Shown: positions 45,557 through 54,667 of the stretch, one piece after another | How positions within the stretch are numbered: the first letter of the stretch is position 1 | Layout of the letters: each line of letters opens with the position of its first letter | Assembly: GCF_007679345.1 (NCBI RefSeq) | Contig: NZ_VEGH01000010.1 | Span: forward strand, 1-64,000 | DNA from: Cellulosimicrobium cellulans | GTDB taxonomy: Bacteria; Actinomycetota; Actinomycetes; Actinomycetales; Cellulomonadaceae | Direction of reading: 5' to 3' | Length of the DNA stretch: 64,000 bases | Notes under the pieces: generated by a model | Seen by the model: only the letters and a program-made list of their open reading frames with translations | Told to the model about the DNA's origin: nothing | The model's database searches: none | Made by a program: the position numbers and the translations under genes

Positions 45557-46378
45557 CTATCCCTTGACGGCACCGGCCGTCAGGCCGGTGATGAAGTACC
45601 GGTTGAACAGGACGTAGAGGATCGCGACCGGCAGGATCGTGGCGACCGTGACGGCGGTGAGCGGGCCCCAGTCGATCGTGGTGTCGACGAACATCGTGAT
45701 GCCGACGGGCAGCGGCCTCATCTGGGTGTCGGACGTGACGAGCAGCGGCCACAGGTAGTCGTCGAGCGACCAGACCAGCGCGAAGACGGCCAGGCTCGTC
45801 AGGGCGGGACGGGACATCGGCAGGATGACGCGGAACAGCACGCCCCAGTCGGTGCACCCGTCCACCCGCGCCGCGTCCTCGACCTCGGCCGGCAGGGTGC
45901 GCAGGAACTGCGCCATCAGGAAGATCCCGAAGCCCGTGACCGCCGTGGGCAGCACGATCCCGGCGTACGTGTCGAGCAGACCGAGCTTCTGCGTGAGCAG
46001 GTAGCTCGGGATGAGCCGCACCGCCGGCGGCACCATCATCGAGCCGACCACGATCGCGAAGATCACCCCGCGGCCCCAGAACCGCTTGCGGACGAGCACG
46101 TAGGCCGCCATCGAGCAGAACACCACGTTGCACACGACCGTGAGGGCCGCGATCACGACCGAGTTGAGCATCCAGCGGCCCACGGGGAGCTGCTGGAACA
46201 TCTCGCCGTAGTGCGCGAAGGTCAGCGGCTGCGGGATCCAGCCCGGCGGCCAGCTCTTGATGAACTGGGTCTCCTTGAGGGAGGTCGACACCAGCCAGTA
46301 GAGCGGCACCAGGCAGAACAGCAGCACGAGGATTAGGACCGCGTGCCGGGCCACCGAGGCGATCGTGCGGCGCGTCAT
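45557..46378 (-). CDS. Carbohydrate ABC transporter permease (MalG type)
   Basis: 273 residues, six membrane segments. MalG-type marks: LFCLVPLYWLVSTSLKETQF and the EAA loop VEDAARVDGCTDWGVLFRVILPMSRPAL. ATG at 46378 overlaps the stop of the other permease by 1 nt (TGATG). Works with the next two genes; no ATPase gene is present, so a shared MsiK-type ATPase from elsewhere is expected. Confidence 0.9.
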   Translation of the reverse strand: MTRRTIASVARHAVLILVLLFCLVPLYWLVSTSLKETQFIKSWPPGWIPQPLTFAHYGEMFQQLPVGRWMLNSVVIAALTVVCNVVFCSMAAYVLVRKRFWGRGVIFAIVVGSMMVPPAVRLIPSYLLTQKLGLLDTYAGIVLPTAVTGFGIFLMAQFLRTLPAEVEDAARVDGCTDWGVLFRVILPMSRPALTSLAVFALVWSLDDYLWPLLVTSDTQMRPLPVGITMFVDTTIDWGPLTAVTVATILPVAILYVLFNRYFITGLTAGAVKG

Positions 46379-47334
46379 CAGTCCTCCTTCCGGTTCAGCA
46401 GGCGGTAGAGCACCGCCGAGCAGCCGCCGATCAGGACGAGCATCGCGACCGCCGTGACCGACGACTGGCCGACGTTGAGCGTCCCGAAGGCCTGGTTGTA
46501 GAGGAGCTGTGCCATCGACACCGACGACGTGCCCGGTCCGCCCTGCGTCAGGACGTACGGCTCGATGAAGATCTGCAGGCTGTAGATCAGCTGGATCACC
46601 GAGACGAACAGGGTGATCGGCAGCAGCATCGGCCAGGTGACGTACCGGAACTTGGTCCACGCGCCGCCGCCGTCGACCGACACCGCGTCGTACAGCTCGG
46701 ACGGCACCGTCTGCAGGCCGGCGAGCAGCACCACGGCGACGAAGCCGATCCGCTTCCAGACGCTCATCAGCACGAACGCCGGGATCACCCAGTCGCCCGA
46801 CTGGAGCCAGGGCACCGGCCCGACCCCGACGTGCCCGAGGATGTAGTTGACGAACCCGTAGCGGGGGTCCAGCAACCAGAACCACAGCAGCGCGTAGGCG
46901 GCGTACGGGACGACGTACGGCAGGAAGAAGGCGGTGCGGTACAGCGCGGTCCCGCGGACCACCTTCTGCAGGAGGAGCGCGAGGCCGAGGCCGACGGCGA
47001 CGCTGACCACCAGCGAGCCGACCGTGTACAGGAGCGTGTTCCGCGTCGCCTGCCAGAAGACGGGGTCGCCGAGCACGGTCCGGTACTGCTCGAGCCCGAC
47101 GAACTCGACCGGGCTGAACAGCCTCGTCCGGAAGAAGCTCAGGTAGATCGAGTACAGGATCGGCCAGAAGACGAAGGTCGTCAGGATGGTCAGCGCCGGC
47201 ACGAGCGTCGCGGTCAGGAACAGCGCTCTGCTGTCCAGGAAGCGCCACCTCCGCAGCCGGCCCGGCCCCCGGCCGGAGCCGCGCTCCGGCCGGACGGCCC
47301 GGTCTCGTCCGGGCACCTCGGTCTCGGTGGACAT
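46378..47334 (-). CDS. Carbohydrate ABC transporter permease (MalF type)
   Basis: 318 residues with a basic N-terminal tail, six membrane segments (FLTATLVPALTILTTFVFWP, TLLYTVGSLVVSVAVGLGLA) and the EAA loop ELYDAVSVDGGGAWTKFRYVTWPMLLP. ATG at 47334 starts 11 nt after the binding-protein stop. Partner of the MalG-type permease. Confidence 0.9.
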   Translation of the reverse strand: MSTETEVPGRDRAVRPERGSGRGPGRLRRWRFLDSRALFLTATLVPALTILTTFVFWPILYSIYLSFFRTRLFSPVEFVGLEQYRTVLGDPVFWQATRNTLLYTVGSLVVSVAVGLGLALLLQKVVRGTALYRTAFFLPYVVPYAAYALLWFWLLDPRYGFVNYILGHVGVGPVPWLQSGDWVIPAFVLMSVWKRIGFVAVVLLAGLQTVPSELYDAVSVDGGGAWTKFRYVTWPMLLPITLFVSVIQLIYSLQIFIEPYVLTQGGPGTSSVSMAQLLYNQAFGTLNVGQSSVTAVAMLVLIGGCSAVLYRLLNRKED

Positions 47335-47345
47335 GGTGGTCGGAC

Positions 47346-48635
47346 CTATCCGTTGAGCAGCTGCTGGATCTTGTCGTTGGCCACCCGCGCGGCCTCCTGC
47401 ACGTCGGCGCCGCTCTTCAGGTCGCCGGACAGGGCGTAGACGGCCTCGGCGATCGCCTGCCCGTTGGGCACGCCGTGGATCGAGTTCGCCGGGCGCTGCC
47501 CGAGCTCGAGCCACTGCTGGAGCATCGCGTCGTCGGCGACCTGCGGGTCGGAGTAGGCGGCGACCCTCGACGGCAGCAGGCCCGTGAGGGTGTACCACTG
47601 CGCCTGGTTCTCGGGGTCGAGCATGAAGGCGAGCCAGGCGTGGGCGCCGTCCTTGTTCGCGGCGTTCGCCGGCACGATCCAGGGGTTGGGGTGGCCGTAC
47701 ACGGTCGAGGACGTGGGGCCCTCGGGGAGCGGCGCGAGGGCCCACGTCCCGGCGAGCTCGGGCGCCTCGTTCCGCTGCAGCCCCATCCACCACGGGCCGG
47801 AGTGGGCCATGGCGTAGTACCCCTCCTTGAAGCCCTGCCACGGGTCGACGCGCTTGGCGGGGTCGCCCGGCGCCACGTCGTGGGTGTAGAGGTCCTGGTA
47901 GTACTCGAGCGCCTCGATCACGGGCGCCGAGGTCACGGTCGCCGTCGTGTGGTCCGCGCTGTAGAAGTCCCCGCCGAACGCGTAGACGAGCCACGACACC
48001 AGGTGCACGTCGAGCTGGCCGGTCTGGTCGGCGAAACCGAAGACGTCGGCGCCGTCGCCGAGCGCGATGCCGTCCGCCACCAGGTCGTCGAGCGTCGCCG
48101 GCGGCTCGGTGAGCCCCGCAGCCTCGAACAGGTCCTCGCGGTAGAACAGACCGCGCACGTCCGTGTACGCGGGCGCCGCCCACGTCCGGCCGTCGCTCGC
48201 GAAGTAGTCCCACGACGCCGGCAGGAAGTCCTCGTCCGCGTAGCCCTGCTCCGCCATGAAGTCGTCGAGCGGCGCCAGGCCGCCGAGCGCCGCGAACTGG
48301 CCCACCTCCATGTCGGCGGCCTGCGAGACGTCGGGGGCCGCGCCCCCGGCCATCGCCGCGACCAGCTTGCCGTCCAGCGCGTCCCACGAGTACTTGGTGT
48401 ACTTCACCGTGTACTGCGGGTGCTCGCTCTCGAACTTCTCGATGAGCGGTTCGAGCCCCGAGTCCGAGGAGCCCCACACCGTGATCGTGCCGCCGTCGGC
48501 CCCGGTCGACGAGGAGCCGGGCGAACCGGAGCACGCCGCCACCGCGACGGAGGTCAGCGCCGCCGCGGCCGCCAGGAGGGGGCCACGCCGCCGCCTCGTT
48601 CCGGCTCCGTGCGACGCGGGTCGTTGCGCTGTCAT
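47346..48635 (-). CDS. Carbohydrate ABC transporter, substrate-binding lipoprotein
   Basis: 429 residues, extracellular solute-binding family 1. Signal with lipobox VAVAAC and a Gly/Ser linker; then TITVWGSSDSGLEPLIEKFE, and a C-terminal region with YGHPNPWIVPANAANKDGAHAW and WYTLTGLLPSR. ATG at 48635 has AGAGG 7 nt upstream; upstream starts would spoil the signal peptide. First gene of an eight-gene operon ending in KDPG aldolase. Ligand probably a sugar acid or oligosaccharide. Confidence 0.9.
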   Translation of the reverse strand: MTAQRPASHGAGTRRRRGPLLAAAAALTSVAVAACSGSPGSSSTGADGGTITVWGSSDSGLEPLIEKFESEHPQYTVKYTKYSWDALDGKLVAAMAGGAAPDVSQAADMEVGQFAALGGLAPLDDFMAEQGYADEDFLPASWDYFASDGRTWAAPAYTDVRGLFYREDLFEAAGLTEPPATLDDLVADGIALGDGADVFGFADQTGQLDVHLVSWLVYAFGGDFYSADHTTATVTSAPVIEALEYYQDLYTHDVAPGDPAKRVDPWQGFKEGYYAMAHSGPWWMGLQRNEAPELAGTWALAPLPEGPTSSTVYGHPNPWIVPANAANKDGAHAWLAFMLDPENQAQWYTLTGLLPSRVAAYSDPQVADDAMLQQWLELGQRPANSIHGVPNGQAIAEAVYALSGDLKSGADVQEAARVANDKIQQLLNG

Positions 48636-48839
48636 GGCCAACCTCTCTTCTCGCCGAGCTGAGGACACGCTCCCGATCTCCTCGGTCCGCGCCGTGTCCT
48701 CGGGGGGCGGACCGCTGTCGTGCCCCGATTCGACCCAGCCGGCCGGACAGGGTCAACGCCGTCGCCGAATGCGGATGACCCCCATCCGGGATCCGTCTGG
48801 CACTCGGGACCAGACGGCCCCGCTCCTACGGTGAAAGCC

Positions 48840-49631
48840 GTGATATCCACTGGAAGCAGCACCGCCGCCGGCCCGTCGGCACGCGCCCCGCGCCCCACCC
48901 GCCGCGAGCTGGCGGGGGGCGTGGCGCTCGTCACCGGCGGCACCCGCGGCATCGGCGCGGCCGTGGTGGCCGCCCTCGTGGGGCGGGGGATGTCCGTCGC
49001 GGCCCTCGGCCGCGACGTGTGCCCCGGCGGCCCGGCGGGCCTTCGGCGCTGCTACCCGTGCGACGTGGGCGACGAGGACCAGGTCCGCGGCACGATCACG
49101 GACGTCCGGCACGACCTGGGCCGGATCGACCTGCTCGTGCTGAGCGCGGGCGTCGCCTCCGCCGGGGACGCCGCGGTGGCCGACACGCCCGCCGCCGAGT
49201 GGGAGCGGCTGCTGCGGACCAACGTGCTCGGCCTGCACCTGGTCGCACGCGCCGCCCTGCCCGAGCTGCGCCGCACCCACGGCCAGGTCGTGACCGTGCT
49301 GTCGACCGGCGCGCACCGGGTGCGGCCCGGCGCGGTGGCGTACGGGGCGAGCAAGCACGCGGCGCGGGCGCTGACCGAGGGCCTCGCGCTCGAGGAGCCG
49401 CTCGTCCGGGTCAGCTCCGTCAGCCCCGCGCAGACGGACACGAGCATCTGGGACGCCCGGTCCGCGCCGCCGCACCCGGCGACCCGCGCGCGGATGCTGC
49501 GGGCCGAGGACGTCGCGGCCGCCGTCGTCTGGCTCGCGGAACGCCCCGACCACGTGCACGTCCCCGACCTGCGCATCCAGCCGCGGCACGACCCGTCCAC
49601 CCCCGGACCGACCGTCGAGGAGCCCTCGTGA
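48840..49631 (+). CDS. Short-chain dehydrogenase/reductase, divergent operon
   Basis: 263 residues from GTG 48840 (GTG 48831 also possible). Classical SDR marks: TGGTRGIGAAVVAAL, LVLSAGVAS in place of NNAG, VVTVLSTGAHR (Ser) and YGASKHAA (Tyr, Lys). The nucleotide-binding Asp position is unclear (ALGRDV, with Arg, favours NADP). TACGGT at 48827 is a possible -10 close to the start. Its stop overlaps the next GTG (GTGA). Part of the sugar-acid locus. Confidence 0.8.
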   Translation: MISTGSSTAAGPSARAPRPTRRELAGGVALVTGGTRGIGAAVVAALVGRGMSVAALGRDVCPGGPAGLRRCYPCDVGDEDQVRGTITDVRHDLGRIDLLVLSAGVASAGDAAVADTPAAEWERLLRTNVLGLHLVARAALPELRRTHGQVVTVLSTGAHRVRPGAVAYGASKHAARALTEGLALEEPLVRVSSVSPAQTDTSIWDARSAPPHPATRARMLRAEDVAAAVVWLAERPDHVHVPDLRIQPRHDPSTPGPTVEEPS

Positions 49632-50680
49632 GTACCGCCCCACCCCGCACCCGCGTCGCCCTGCTCGGCTTCGGCGTCGCCGGGCGCGTGTTCCACGCGC
49701 CCCTGATCGCCTCCCGGCCGGAGCTCGACCTCGCCGTCGTCGTGACGCCCTCGGCCGTGGAGGCGGTGCAGGTCGCCGCGCTGCACCCCGGCACCGAGGT
49801 CCTGACCACGCCGGAGGAGCTCTGGCGGCGCGCGGCGCAGGTCGACCTCGTCGTGATCGCGACGCCGAACGCGTCGCACGTCCCCCTGGCGCGCGCCGCG
49901 GTCGACGCCGGGCTGCCGGTGGTGCTGGACAAGCCGCTCGCCGTCACCGCGGCCGACGGTCGCGACCTCCTCGAGGCCGCCCGGGCGCGCGGCGTCCCGC
50001 TGACGACCTTCCTGAACCGGCGCCTCGACGGGGACTTCCGCACCCTGCAGGCCCTGTGCGCCCGGGGCGCGTTCGGCCGGGTGCTCCAGTTCGAGTCCCG
50101 GTTCTCCTGGTGGGAGCCCGAGGTGGGCCCGGGGTGGCGGGGCCGGACGACCGTCGCCGAGGGCGGGGGCGTGCTGTACGACCTCGGCCCGCACCTGATC
50201 GACCAGGCGGTGCGCCTGTTCGGGCCCGTGGTCGACGCACGGGCCGATCTCGACCGCCTCCGCCCCGACGCCGTCGCCGAGGACCACGCGTTCGTCCGGC
50301 TCGTCCACGCCGGCGGCGTCCGGTCGCGGCTGTGGATGAGCAGCGCGACCCCGCTGCCCGGCCCGCGCTACTGGGTGCTCGGGTCGCGGGCCGGCTACGT
50401 GCAGCACGGCGTCGACCCCCAGGAGGCCCAGCTGGGCGGCGGGATGCACCCCGGGGACCCGCACTACGGCGCGAGCTCACCCTCCCGCTGGGGCGACCTC
50501 GGCACCGACGGGTCGACCGTGCCGGTGCCGACCGAACGCGGCGCGTACCCGACCTTCTACGCCGACGTCGCCGCCGCGCTGCGCGGGGACGGCCCGATGC
50601 CCGTCGACCCCGCCGACGCCGTCGAGACCCTCGACCTCATCGAGCGCCTGCACGCCGGGGCCCGCCGGGGGACGGCGTGA
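49628..50680 (+). CDS. Gfo/Idh/MocA-family oxidoreductase
   Basis: 350 residues. N-terminal Rossmann fold ALLGFGVAGRVFHAPLIASRP, ATPNASHVPLA, then LDKPLAVT (usual EKP motif with Asp) and GGGVLYDLGPHLIDQAVRLFG with the catalytic Asp-His region. It oxidises a sugar, sugar acid or inositol with NAD(P). GTG overlaps the SDR stop; its own stop overlaps the lactonase GTG. Confidence 0.88.
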   Translation: MSTAPPRTRVALLGFGVAGRVFHAPLIASRPELDLAVVVTPSAVEAVQVAALHPGTEVLTTPEELWRRAAQVDLVVIATPNASHVPLARAAVDAGLPVVLDKPLAVTAADGRDLLEAARARGVPLTTFLNRRLDGDFRTLQALCARGAFGRVLQFESRFSWWEPEVGPGWRGRTTVAEGGGVLYDLGPHLIDQAVRLFGPVVDARADLDRLRPDAVAEDHAFVRLVHAGGVRSRLWMSSATPLPGPRYWVLGSRAGYVQHGVDPQEAQLGGGMHPGDPHYGASSPSRWGDLGTDGSTVPVPTERGAYPTFYADVAAALRGDGPMPVDPADAVETLDLIERLHAGARRGTA

Positions 50681-51549
50681 GCGCGCCCGGCGGACGCGGC
50701 GCTGTGGACGTCCTCCTGGAGGGCCTCGACCACCCCGAGGGGCCCGCGGAGCTCGACGACGGTTCGGTGGTGCTGGTCGAGACCCGTCGCTCGCGGCTCA
50801 CGGTCTGGCGCGAGGGGACGGGCGCCGCGGTGCTCGCCGACACCGGGGGCAGCCCCAACGCCTGCGCCGTCGGCCACGACGGCGTCTACCTCACCCAGGC
50901 GGGCGGCGGCTTCGGCGGCTGGGAGCCCGAGCGGCCCGCGACGCCCGCCATCCAGCGCGTCGCCCCCGACGGGGTGGTGCACACCGTGGTCACCGAGGTC
51001 GCCGGCCACGCGCTGCGGGCGCCGAACGACCTGTGCTTCGGCTCGGACGGCCGGCTGTACTTCACCGACCCGGGGCGCCGGTTCGACGACCCGGAGCGCG
51101 GCTACGTCTTCGCCGTCGGCGGCGGCCTGCCCGCGGTCGCGATCGACGTCGGGCCGACGTTCCCGAACGGGATCGTCGCGCTGGCGGACGGCGCCGTCGC
51201 CTGGGTCGAGAGCGCGACGCGCCGGATCGTGCACCGGATGCCGGACGGGACCACGACGCGGGTCGCCACGTTGCCGGCCGGTCACGTCCCGGACGGCTTC
51301 GCGGCGACCGCCGACGGCGGCTTCGTGGTCAGCACGATGGGATCGGGCGGCCTCGACCTGGTCGCCGCGGACGGCCGCCACCTCGGGTTCGTCCGGACCG
51401 GCTGGCGCCCGCTCAACTGCGCGTTCGCGGGCGGGTCGCTCGTGGTCGCCTGCGACCCCGACCCCGTGCGCGAACCCCCCGACGCAGGCCGGCTGCTGCG
51501 GGTGCGCACCGACCTCAGTCCCGGGCGGATGTTCCGCGGCGCGGTGTGA
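50677..51549 (+). CDS. SMP-30/gluconolactonase-family protein
   Basis: 290 residues, six-bladed propeller. Metal-site regions: EGPAELDDGSVVLVE (Glu), LRAPNDLCFGSDGRLYFTDPG (Asn) and HVPDGFAATADGGFVVST (Asp). It hydrolyses aldonolactones, fitting the dehydrogenase encoded just before. Its last 35 nt overlap the end of the convergent LysR gene. Confidence 0.87.
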   Translation: MSAPGGRGAVDVLLEGLDHPEGPAELDDGSVVLVETRRSRLTVWREGTGAAVLADTGGSPNACAVGHDGVYLTQAGGGFGGWEPERPATPAIQRVAPDGVVHTVVTEVAGHALRAPNDLCFGSDGRLYFTDPGRRFDDPERGYVFAVGGGLPAVAIDVGPTFPNGIVALADGAVAWVESATRRIVHRMPDGTTTRVATLPAGHVPDGFAATADGGFVVSTMGSGGLDLVAADGRHLGFVRTGWRPLNCAFAGGSLVVACDPDPVREPPDAGRLLRVRTDLSPGRMFRGAV

Positions 51550-52516
51550 TCTCCCCGTCGGGCGGCCCGCTCGCGGCCACGTCCGGGGCGCCCTCGGGGG
51601 CACCCAGCCGCAGCACCGCCTCGTGCACCGCCTCGACCGCCGGCGACAGCGCGGCGTCGACCCGGCGCCACAGCCCGACCGTGCGCGTGAACGGCTCCCC
51701 GTCGATCGGCCGCATCACCACGCCCGCGTGGTCGGCGGTCTGCGCGGCGAGCACGTTGGTCAGCCCGACGAACCCGCTCAGCCGCGCCAGGTTGACCAGC
51801 GTCTGCGGCTGGTTGGTCTGGTACGCGATCGTGGGACGCAGGCCGGCCTGCGCGAACGCCAGCCCGACCTCGAACTGGTACGCGGTGCCGGGCGTGACGG
51901 AGCCGCCCACGGTCACGAGGTCGTAGCGGGCGGCGTCTGCCGGCGTCACCCGCTCCAGCCGCGCGAGCGGGTGACCAGGCGCGACGACGGCCACCAGCGG
52001 CTCGCGCCACAGCGGCTCGTACTGCAGCCGGTCCGAGGTGGCCAGCGGGATCAGCGGGCGCACCGCGAGGTCGACCGCGCCGGTGAGCAGGGCGTCGGAC
52101 AGGTCGGCGGTCTGGCCCTCCCACAGCGTGAGGCGCACCTGGGGGTGCAAGCGCCCGATCACCGGGAGCAACCGCGGGAAGAGCCAGCAGGACACGCTCG
52201 GGTACAGGCCGACGCGGACGGTGCCGCGGACCTCGCCGAGGCTCTCCGTCATCTGCGACAGGAAGTCCAGCTGGTGCAGGAACGCCTCGGCGTGCAGCAG
52301 CATGGCCCGGCCCTCGGGGGTCAGCTGCACGGGCTGGTACGACCGGTCGAAGAGCTGGACCCCCCAGGCCCTCTCGAGCGCCGCGACGTGGGCGCTGACG
52401 TTCGGCTGGGCCCGGTTCAGCGACCGGGCCGCCGCCGAGAACCCCCCGTGCCGCGCCACGGCCACGAAGGTCGCGACCCAGTCGGCCGGGAACCGGAACG
52501 CCCCCTGACCCCGCAT
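51515..52516 (-). CDS. LysR-type transcriptional regulator
   Basis: 333 residues. Winged helix in FVAVARHGGFSAAARSLNRAQPNVSAHVAALERAWG, effector domain with GTVRVGLYPSVSCWLFPRLL and AYQFEVGLAFAQAGL. ATG 52516 is preferred; a GTG at 52555 would add 13 residues, but TACTGT near it looks like a -10. Probable regulator of the neighbouring sugar-acid operons, judged only by position. Confidence 0.87.
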   Translation of the reverse strand: MRGQGAFRFPADWVATFVAVARHGGFSAAARSLNRAQPNVSAHVAALERAWGVQLFDRSYQPVQLTPEGRAMLLHAEAFLHQLDFLSQMTESLGEVRGTVRVGLYPSVSCWLFPRLLPVIGRLHPQVRLTLWEGQTADLSDALLTGAVDLAVRPLIPLATSDRLQYEPLWREPLVAVVAPGHPLARLERVTPADAARYDLVTVGGSVTPGTAYQFEVGLAFAQAGLRPTIAYQTNQPQTLVNLARLSGFVGLTNVLAAQTADHAGVVMRPIDGEPFTRTVGLWRRVDAALSPAVEAVHEAVLRLGAPEGAPDVAASGPPDGEITPRRGTSARD

Positions 52517-52621
52517 GCCCGCAACCGGACCGCCCACCCCGCGACAGTAGGTCACCGCCTCGCGGGGAGTCGAGCGGTGGCAGGCGTCAGGGGACGCGGG
52601 AGCCGGGCGGCGCGGTGCAGC

Positions 52622-53854
52622 TCACCGCCCCGCGAGCCACCCGAGCATGCCGCGCGCCGCGGCGACCCCGGTGCTGAACGACGCCTGCAGCAGGTACCCG
52701 CCGGTCGGCGCCTCCCAGTCGAGCATCTCCCCCGCCACGAACGTCCCCGGCAGCGCCCGCAGCATCAGGTGCTCGTCGACCTCGGACCAGCGGATCCCGC
52801 CGGCGCTGGAGATCGCCCGGTCGATCGGCATGGTCGCGGGCACGGGGACGGGCACCGCCTTGAGCAGCGCCGCCACCTCCGCCGGGTCGTCGGGCACGGC
52901 GTTGCCGGTCGCCTCGCGGAGCAGCCCGACCGCGACCGGGTCGAGGCCCACGGACCGCTGCAGCCACGTCGACCGGGAGTCCTTGGGCCGGCGCCGCGCG
53001 AGGCGCTCGGCCAGGCGCTCCGCCGGGGTGTCCGGGCGCAGATCGACCTCCAGCACGCAGCCGCCGGCGTCCAGCGCCGCGCGCACCGCCGCCCCGACCG
53101 CGTACAGCGGCCCGCCCTCCAGGCCGGTGCGGGTGACCATCGCGTCGCCGCGCACGGGCGCCCGGTCCTGACCGCGGACCGTCAGCGCCACGTGCTTCAG
53201 CGGCACGCCCTGGAAGCGGTCCGCGAACCCGGGCGTCCAGCCGACCCGGACGCCGACGTTGGCCGCGCGCAGCGGCGCCGTCGCCACGCCGCGCGCCTCG
53301 AACGCCGGCACCCACGACCCGTCGGAGCCGAGCCGCGGCCAGGACGCCCCGCCGAGCGCGAACAGCACCACGTCGTGCCGCGCGGTCCGGTGCTCGCCGT
53401 CCACGCCCCCGCCGACCCCCACGAGCCGCAGCCCCGCGCCGTCCTCGGCCCAGCCGTCCCAGCGCTGCCGCCGCTCGATCCGCACGCCGAGCGCGTCGAG
53501 CCGCGCGAGCCACGCCCGCACCAGCGGTGTCGCCCGGAACGAGCGCGGGAACACCCGGCCGCTCGTGCCGACGAAGGTCTCCTGACCCAGCCCGGCGCAC
53601 CAGGCGCGCAGGTCGTCGGCCGTGAAGGCGTCCACGAACGGGGCGAGGCGCCCGGCGGCGTCGCCGTACCGCGGGAGCATCCGGTCCCGACCCTCGGAGT
53701 GCGTGATGTTCAGCCCGCCGTGCCCGGCGAGCAGGAACTTGCGCGTCGGGGACGGCATCCGGTCGTAGACGGTCACCGCCACGCCGGCCCCGGCCAGCAC
53801 CTCCGCGGCGATCAGCCCCGCCGGGCCGCCGCCGACCACTCCCGCCGTTCGCAC
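52622..53854 (-). CDS. HI0933-like flavoprotein (PP_4765 family)
   Basis: 410 residues. FAD-binding VVGGGPAGLIAAEVLAGAG at the N-terminus, SPTRKFLLAGHGGLNITHSE, ALGGASWPRLGSDG, and the C-terminal AGEMLDWEAPTGGYLLQASFSTG. This matches the uncharacterised TIGR03862-type flavoproteins, related to BaiN/HI0933 dehydrogenases. Substrate unknown. GTG at 53854, weak ribosome site. Divergent from the phosphatase-like gene. Confidence 0.88.
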   Translation of the reverse strand: MRTAGVVGGGPAGLIAAEVLAGAGVAVTVYDRMPSPTRKFLLAGHGGLNITHSEGRDRMLPRYGDAAGRLAPFVDAFTADDLRAWCAGLGQETFVGTSGRVFPRSFRATPLVRAWLARLDALGVRIERRQRWDGWAEDGAGLRLVGVGGGVDGEHRTARHDVVLFALGGASWPRLGSDGSWVPAFEARGVATAPLRAANVGVRVGWTPGFADRFQGVPLKHVALTVRGQDRAPVRGDAMVTRTGLEGGPLYAVGAAVRAALDAGGCVLEVDLRPDTPAERLAERLARRRPKDSRSTWLQRSVGLDPVAVGLLREATGNAVPDDPAEVAALLKAVPVPVPATMPIDRAISSAGGIRWSEVDEHLMLRALPGTFVAGEMLDWEAPTGGYLLQASFSTGVAAARGMLGWLAGR

Positions 53855-53925
53855 CGGCCGACCGTAGCCCACCGCGCCGCCGCGCCCGAGCGCGGCCCGC
53901 CCGGCGCCGCGCCGCCGCACCTGCC

Positions 53926-53931
53926 TAGGCT
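53926..53931 (+). promoter_or_regulatory. -10 box of leaderless phosphomutase-like gene
   Basis: TAGGCT, 7 nt before the ATG at 53939, which has no Shine-Dalgarno site. Confidence 0.5.
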
Positions 53932-53938
53932 GCACCGC

Positions 53939-54658
53939 ATGGCCACCGTCCTCCTCGTCCGCCACGGTCGCACCACCGCGAACGCCACCGGAGTGCTCGC
54001 CGGCCGCACCCCCGGGGTGCTGCTCGACGCCGTGGGGCACGAGCAGGCCGCCCGCACCGCCGAGCGCCTGTCCGCCGTCCCGCTGGTCGCCGTCGTGACC
54101 AGCCCGCTCGAGCGGTGCCGCGAGACGGCCGACGCCGTGCTGGCCCGGCAGGACCCCGCCCCGGCGCTCCGCGTCGACGACCGGCTCACCGAGTGCGACT
54201 ACGGCGCCTGGCAGGGCCGGCCGTTGCGCGAGCTCGCCGACGAGCCGCTGTGGCGCACCGTCCAGGGCCAGCCGTCCGCAGCCGTGTTCCCGGGTGGGGA
54301 GTCGCTCGCGGCGATGCAGGCCCGGGTGGTCGCGGCGGTGCGGGAGCGGGACGCCGCGGTCGAGGCCGAGCACGGGCCGGGCGCGGTGTGGGCGGCGGTC
54401 ACGCACGGCGACCTGGTGAAGGCGCTGCTCGCGGACGCGCTCGGGATGCACCTCGACCTGTTCCAGCGCCTGCACGCCGGCCCGGCGTCGGTGTCGGTCG
54501 TGCGGTACGGCCCCACGCGGCCCGAGGTCGTCGCCACGAACACCGACGCCGGCGACCTGTCCTGGCTGCGGGCGGCGGCGCCCGCAGGGGACGCGGCGGT
54601 CGGCGGCGGCGCGGGCGTGGCGGAGGCCGCACGCGACGGTGTCGGTCCGCGCTCCTAG
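53939..54658 (+). CDS. Histidine phosphatase/phosphomutase-like protein (MSMEG_4193 type)
   Basis: 239 residues. VLLVRHGRTTANATGVLAGR holds the phospho-His RHG motif; SPLERCRETADAV, DYGAWQGRPLREL and VWAAVTHGDLVKALLADALG (second His) follow. From memory, NCBI treats this branch with DUF3090 and a PI-kinase-like protein as an actinobacterial three-gene system in which it may act as a phosphomutase. The other two lie just downstream. The C-terminal 25 residues are low-complexity. Confidence 0.88.
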   Translation: MATVLLVRHGRTTANATGVLAGRTPGVLLDAVGHEQAARTAERLSAVPLVAVVTSPLERCRETADAVLARQDPAPALRVDDRLTECDYGAWQGRPLRELADEPLWRTVQGQPSAAVFPGGESLAAMQARVVAAVRERDAAVEAEHGPGAVWAAVTHGDLVKALLADALGMHLDLFQRLHAGPASVSVVRYGPTRPEVVATNTDAGDLSWLRAAAPAGDAAVGGGAGVAEAARDGVGPRS

Positions 54659-54661
54659 CAT
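54656..54661 (+). promoter_or_regulatory. -10 box of leaderless DUF3090 gene
   Basis: TAGCAT, 6 nt before the ATG at 54668; its TAG is the stop codon of the preceding gene. The block GCTCCTAGCATGGG recurs exactly at 55801-55814. Confidence 0.5.
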
Positions 54662-54667
54662 GGGGTC

